This document shows positions 59,501-64,000 of a DNA stretch of 64,000 nt, one piece after another. How positions within the stretch are numbered: position 1 is the first letter of the stretch; the number at the start of each line of letters is the position of its first letter. The notes beneath the pieces are model-generated. The model saw nothing but the letters and a program-made list of their open reading frames with translations. It was not told the DNA's origin and did no database searches. The DNA lies in the NCBI RefSeq assembly GCF_021134715.1, contig NC_060022.1, positions 3,105,001 to 3,169,000 of the forward strand, in the 5' to 3' direction. Source of the stretch: Daphnia pulex (taxonomy: Eukaryota > Arthropoda > Branchiopoda > Diplostraca > Daphniidae). A program made the translations under genes and the position numbers.

Positions 59501-62500
59501 GAGCCTCATCCATATTGAAATGAGAGTCTAGAAAAGAATTTCAGTCGGGGAAGAAGAAAAAGAGCTTCATATTTCAGGTGTTTGTTTTATAACGTTTGGG
59601 TTTGTGTGGTTATCGATGAATAAGCCAGCGCCTCCTCCTCCTCATTATGAATGCCGAAACAAGACTCGTTTATGCACACACAAAAAAGAGGAGAATGTGA
59701 GAGAAGAAGAAAAGAAAACCGAGGCAATGGGAATCCAGCCAATTTGTAATCAACGTTGCACCACACAGACAACAGACATTACTTTTCAGAGACGCCATTA
59801 CCCAATCGGACACTGGTTCCGTCTCCATCATTAGTGCGAATGGATGTCGACACTTAACAACAACAAGACAAAAAAACAAAACAACAGACAAGACGGAGAA
59901 GAAGAGCCACTTTTTCTTTTAAGGAACTCTTCAATTGCTGAGAGAAAATGCTCATTAACCCCCGTCGATTTTCAATGTCATGAATATATGACTTTTTTTT
60001 TTATGATTGGTCCCCCACCAACTAACAAAAAAGTTCTCATTCTTTTTTTTTTTTGTTTCTCCCTGAGGTTCAACTACAATTTTGTTTCATTAAGTGGAAA
60101 CTTCCTAAACGAAACAACTCCGGATGAAAAAAACTTACAAAAAAAAACAACCCTAACAAAATATTAAAAAATGGTAAAATAATGATGGAAAAAGAAGAAA
60201 AAAAAAGGTACTGTATAAGTTTTCTTTTTTTTTGTAAGGTTAATGCCCGGACACGTACTTAATACACTCTCAAGAAAGAAAAAAGAGGAAAAGTACCAAA
60301 AAACTGGGTTTTTTTTCTTCCTCTTTTCCGAAATCCAGGAGCCCCTCAAACCACAAAAAGGTAAGAAAAAAAAAATTAAGACTGCAATATACGTGTACAG
60401 AAGGTATATACTACAAAATCTAAATGGAGTAGGGGTGTGGGAGGAAACAGTTGTGTTTCTCTTGTTGAAAAAGTTTTTAGTAGGAAAGAAAAAAATACGG
60501 GTCAAACATTTGAACAGCTGGGGACTTGAGCCTGCAAATATTTCACCCTCTCAGTGTACAACACTATTTCCCCAAAGGTTTTTTTCATTTTCCTAGCTTT
60601 TTATTTGATATTTTTTCAAAGCGGAATAGGTCGAGCATAGGAGGAGTTTTGTGATGACATTCTGACGGCCTAATTGGCAGGGGGTGAACACGCTCATTTC
60701 TTTCTTCTTCTTCTCTATATACTCCCCAGCAGGTACACACTTACTCAGGTAGCTACTTTCCTTCAATGACCCCCCCCCCTCTCTCTATCTCTGTTGTTAA
60801 GACGCACTTCTCTACAAAAACTATTTTCTTTTTGTTTCAAGATAAAGAGGAAAAAAGACTTAACGAGAAAAGCTCAGAAGCTTAACTCGGGGATTTATTT
60901 ATTGTTTTACTTTTCGCTTCTTTCTCTCGTCCGCACTGGATAATGAATGAATGGCAGGAATTGATTATCTTTTACAAAAACCCAACCCACCATCTCTCCC
61001 CTCTCCAGTTTTAACGAAAGAAATATCAGCTGCCGAATGTTTTCCAACAAGAAACTGAAGGGAATTTTTCTTCCTTTTTATTGAAATTTCAGCTGTGAAT
61101 TGAAAAGGTGCCAACAGACGAGATAGAAGACAAAAAATATCTTTGTGGAAAAGAGAAAAAATTCCATGGAATCGAATCCGGAATTGGACACGGGTAGCGG
61201 AGCCGAAAATTTTCAATGGAGCGGAAAACGTTTCGACACAGTGCCGACAACACAACGAGGCGTTCAGGAGGAAACTTCTCGGATTTCAATTAACAGCCTC
61301 TCTACTTCCCTTCCATCTCTCCCCCCCCTCTTCTTTACTTCACTCTCCATCTACATAGAGCATTTAAAAAAGACGTACAGCTATTTACCAGAAAACCAAA
61401 GTTGGTAGTAGCCAAAGAGAGAGAAAAAGTCCGTCTCGAATAAGAAGAAGCCGGATGGGTCCTGTCACATTTCATTCGACCGAGAAGCTCTTTTGATTTT
61501 ATTTCACTTTTAGCCGCGCCCGAAATATGACAAGTCTATGAAAAGAGTCGATTCCAGAGAGGAGGATGATACGGACCGAGTAAAATAATAAAAAAGGCCT
61601 TCCGGCAGCAACACATAGTCAACGACTTGGAAAAACACGTGTTAACGGCGTACACACACAAATATAAAGAAGCTTTTAAAAAGGAAATGTTCGGCTTTTC
61701 CCGACAAAGGTAAAAAGAAGAAGAACACGTCCAGTGAATTTCTCACATTCAATAAGTTTCTGAATGATGATGGCATTGTTGAATCAAGAGAAAAGTACCG
61801 CCGAAACACACACACGTGATCGATAAATTAAACGGAACTTCCAAGTCATTTCCGTCAACCGCAAAAGACGGAACAACTCGAGTGTCTGTTGTGAGACGGA
61901 AAGACTTATTCATCCGTTTTCTCAATAGGCACTCGACATTCAAATTGGGATATTAAATAACCGGCTCGTAAAATGTGTAGAATTTTTGTGCTTCTAATCA
62001 TATGTACACACGGCTGCAATGACTCCTTCTCTTTGAACAATGGACATCCACAATCTGTCTGTCTCTTCTTCAAAAATATACAGCACCTGGATTCCCGCTA
62101 GAGCCGGTTCCCCTTTTTACTAGTTTTGTTTTCAACTGCCTGTTTCTTTTTTTTGTTGCTTTGCACTCACGATACGCACGGCTTCACATGATTATATAGT
62201 GAAATTGGTGGTGGTGCGACTGATAACTGGCATTCAACATTGGACTAGTTTGAACGATCGACACGACTACGTAGGTGAAGACCCGTGCATCAAAATGTCA
62301 ATTTTTATCGTTGGAAGCAAACAAAAAACCGAAAGGATCCACTCATCAATAAAAAAAACCCGACCGGATATTCAAGGTTACACACAAAATTGGTGGTGAA
62401 AAAGTTTTGATTTACCTGCTGGGATGGGTAAATTGGATTGTGGCACGTCTCGGTCTGGCAATCCTCTGGCCCGATAGGCCGAACGAACTGATGAACAGGT

Positions 62501-62611
62501 CACGTTGTTGTTACTGGGTGATGTCGGCAAAGAAGCGTTGACCAAGACGAAGGAAATCAGCAACAAGAAACACCATCGGTGGTGGGCATGAATAATTAAT
62601 GGAGAAGCCAT
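47506..62611 (-). CDS. dlp: Glypican, Dally-like (GPC4/GPC6 class)
   Basis: CDS complement(join(47506..47951, 48050..48219, 48335..48453, 48930..49115, 49711..49841, 49983..50148, 50379..50535, 50784..51018, 54385..54576, 62416..62611)), 665 aa; ten exons, all phases agree. A signal peptide spans residues 1-26. The glypican core follows: [127 protein letters not shown] and [13 protein letters not shown]. These phrases are those of GPC4/GPC6/Dally-like rather than GPC3/5/Dally. LGKR|S at 369-372 could be a furin-type site. Heparan sulfate attachment is likely at the Ser-Gly cluster just before the acidic run ([11 protein letters not shown], about 524-534). The C-terminal hydrophobic tail ([17 protein letters not shown]) is a GPI-anchor signal. 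Glypicans of this class tune Wnt, Hedgehog and FGF gradients at the cell surface. Confidence 0.96.
51019..54384 (-). other. Glypican intron 2 (3.4 kb)
   Basis: Large intron between the second and third coding exons, with acceptor TTCTTCCACTAG before 51018 and donor TTTGACG|GTAATC at 54384. Rich in A/G- and T-runs and GA or CA microsatellites. No coding exon was seen inside. Confidence 0.8.
54577..62415 (-). other. Glypican intron 1 (7.8 kb)
   Basis: Large first intron between the signal-peptide exon (donor CCAGCAG|GTAAAT at 62415) and the exon starting at 54576 (acceptor TTGCTTGTAG). Such first introns in developmental genes often hold enhancers. It contains many short simple repeats and a near-consensus CTCF-like motif at 55119-55131, but no supported exon. 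Confidence 0.8.
55119..55131 (+). promoter_or_regulatory. CTCF-like motif inside glypican intron 1
   Basis: ACACTAGGTGGCG fits the CTCF core at 12 of 13 positions (first base A instead of C). Confidence 0.3.
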
Positions 62612-63391
62612 TTCTCACTCAGAACTTGTTGCTTTTTTTCGCACGACGAGCCTCCCAATGGCGGGGAAAAAAGAAGAATGGTCGCAGTTAAAAAATCACA
62701 AAGAGAATTTTTCGTATTTTCTCCCCTTCTTTTTTTTTTTTTTTTTCAAACGGCCTTGGAATGTTTTCGAGATGGAAATTTATACAAATCACTCCCGGCT
62801 GCCGGACGGATGAATCACCATCGTTGTTGTTGTTGTACGTTTCTTTTTTCTTTTTTGGGTTTGAACTTTTCTGTTTAACGAATGACCCGAAATGCACTCG
62901 TGTTGGATGATGAGAGAAACGGAATTTCCACAATTGCCGACCGAAAATGTTCTTCCTCTTCGGCTTGGGAAACGAAAAACGGCGAATGAAGAAGCGTGGG
63001 AGGACGCGGCAGGACGCACACGCGGACCGATCGTTACTTGACTCTCGACTGAATTCGACTAACAATTTTTGCTTAGTGTCTCCCCCCTCCAAAAGATACA
63101 CACACACAGAACGGCGCGAGCGTCATGGCGCCAATTGGATGTCTGATGCCTTCAGGCCGTAGGGGAGGAGCGATAAATAAAATGAATAATCTACCTTTAC
63201 TGCCATCTAGCGGTCGTGTTGGAAACTCGATTGAAACTTTCGAAATGTCAAATGGGAAAATGCGGGATTTTCAAAGGAGTTCTGTTTCATTCGTTTTGGT
63301 TTACCAGTTTCGGCACTTCGTTTGGAGGTAATATTACTCAAATGAAGAATCCGAGAATGATAACAATTGAAATTAAGTAAAATGTATTAAA
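62612..63391. other. Glypican upstream region and 5' leader
   Basis: No coding exon. It contains the glypican 5' leader and probably its promoter on the minus strand. A 20-nt T run lies near 62730. A near-consensus CTCF-type motif is at 63201-63213 on the minus strand. I could not place a transcription start. Confidence 0.45.
63201..63213 (-). promoter_or_regulatory. CTCF-like motif upstream of glypican
   Basis: Minus-strand CCGCTAGATGGCA fits the CTCF core at 12 of 13 positions (third base G instead of A). Confidence 0.3.
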
Positions 63392-63520
63392 TTCTCCAGG
63401 CGAGGCTCGAACTCGCGACCTCGGCATTACTTTTATTTTTATGTTCATATTATTAGTTTAGTTTCACACGTAGCTACTGTCGTATAAGTACCATGCGCTA
63501 ACCAACTGCGCCACTGGAGA
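63392..63520 (-). tRNA. tRNA-Ile (anticodon UAU) with intron
   Basis: Minus strand. The acceptor stem TCTCCAG / CTGGAGA pairs over all 7 bp with discriminator A. The A box is TGGCGCAGTTGGTTAGCGC and the anticodon region is TGGTACTTATAC. The T arm is GGTCGCGAGTTCGAGCCTCG. The 129-nt gene is about 55 nt longer than a mature tRNA; the excess follows the TAT anticodon and is a tRNA intron, as is usual for tRNA-Ile(UAU) in animals. The intron is longer than the roughly 20 nt of the human gene. Confidence 0.93.
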
Positions 63521-63660
63521 TGATTTTATGCGATAATGTATACAATCCTGTGTTAATTAACTTTGGTCGATTGTTCCCGTTGGCAGTTTATGCCACGATA
63601 ACATTACTTGAATTGTATCACTACTTCGTTTCTTTTCCGCCTCGTTACTTGATAGCTACC

Positions 63661-63733
63661 TACTTCTTGCGGGACTCAAATCTGCAGTTCCCGGCTTAGG
63701 AGGCCGGTTCCTTATCCATTAGGTCATAGAAGT
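63661..63733 (-). pseudogene. tRNA-Arg (anticodon CCU)-like pseudogene
   Basis: Minus strand, 73 nt. CCTAATGGATAAGG and GCCTCCTAAGCC are the D-loop and anticodon arm of tRNA-Arg(CCU), and the anticodon stem CCGGC/GCCGG is perfect. The acceptor stem has one mismatch (A·A at its inner end), the D stem has an A·A mismatch, and the T stem (GCAGA / CCCGC) has two mismatches with a TTTGAGT loop instead of TTCGAGT. That pattern suggests a decayed copy, though a divergent functional gene is not excluded. Confidence 0.7.
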
Positions 63734-63924
63734 TGATTTACCTTAGAAATTTATGATTGAACATTCATAACTATAAGAAACCCAAGAAATAACACAAGGT
63801 AACAACACACTGATTAGCATTTTACATCTCTCGTTTATTGTCCTTTTACTTTTATTTCGGTAGACAACAAAAAAATTAGGAGGTATAATTAAGTGAAGAA
63901 GCTGAATGTCATAAACAGGATTCA

Positions 63925-63980
63925 GTGACTGGCGACTGCAGTACTGTAATTAATAAAAACGTAGTGCAGTCGCCAGTCAC
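63925..63980. repeat. Perfect 16-bp inverted repeat
   Basis: GTGACTGGCGACTGCA at 63925-63940 is exactly complementary to TGCAGTCGCCAGTCAC at 63965-63980, with a 24-nt AT-rich loop. GATTCA lies beside both arms, in direct orientation. It could be the terminal part of a MITE or a stem-loop; the window ends 20 bp later. Confidence 0.8.
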
Positions 63981-64000
63981 CGATTCATTTCAGAATCACC

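Noticed and set aside
1..64000. CRISPR array, prophage, operon or riboswitch
   Set aside because: The window is clearly eukaryotic; no spaced direct-repeat array or bacterial gene organisation is present.

Overview
This is eukaryotic nuclear DNA, most likely from an arthropod and in style a small-genome crustacean such as Daphnia. The reasons are short introns (about 60-100 bp) with clear GT-AG borders, a glypican of the Dally-like class, a divergent TBL1-type WD40 gene, an SMCO4 homologue, a CEP295/Ana1-type gene, an intron-containing tRNA-Ile(UAU), and very abundant simple repeats. The species is inferred from style, not proven. All multi-exon models were built by reading splice sites and phases by eye; most close exactly in frame.

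Layout. (1) 1-21575: a gene-poor tract of roughly balanced base composition, full of microsatellites and pyrimidine runs. It holds one weak TATA/donor promoter candidate on the minus strand near 1 kb and one small three-exon ORF on the plus strand (9409-9864). It is probably intronic or regulatory DNA of a gene lying mostly outside the window. (2) 21576-22105 minus: a three-exon gene for a 106-aa protein I do not recognise. (3) 23819-30615: a 6.8-kb imperfect palindrome with two arms of about 3.3 kb and a 165-bp unique spacer. Each arm carries a nested ~390-bp foldback element, a nested ~435-bp palindrome and matching splice signals. The spacer itself looks like a coding exon. (4) 30616-33058: an exon-like piece, a 272-bp tandem duplication and several exon-like blocks of an unresolved gene or pseudogene on the minus strand. 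(5) 35464-42779: a run of minus-strand genes: a membrane-anchored M14 carboxypeptidase with its catalytic Glu changed to Gln, a 124-aa single-pass membrane protein, a TBL1-like WD40 protein, and SMCO4. (6) 43465-45957 plus: a CEP295/Ana1-like centriole gene, head to head with SMCO4. (7) 47506-62611 minus: a complete ten-exon glypican of the Dally-like/GPC4-GPC6 class, with two large introns. (8) 63392-63733 minus: an intron-bearing tRNA-Ile(UAU) and a decayed tRNA-Arg(CCU).

The genes do not form a pathway. Glypican is a cell-surface heparan sulfate proteoglycan acting in Wnt/Hedgehog signalling; CEP295/Ana1 acts in centriole-to-centrosome conversion; TBL1-like WD40 proteins usually act in corepressor complexes. 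The most unusual object is the nested palindrome. Its two arms would give convergent, complementary transcripts.
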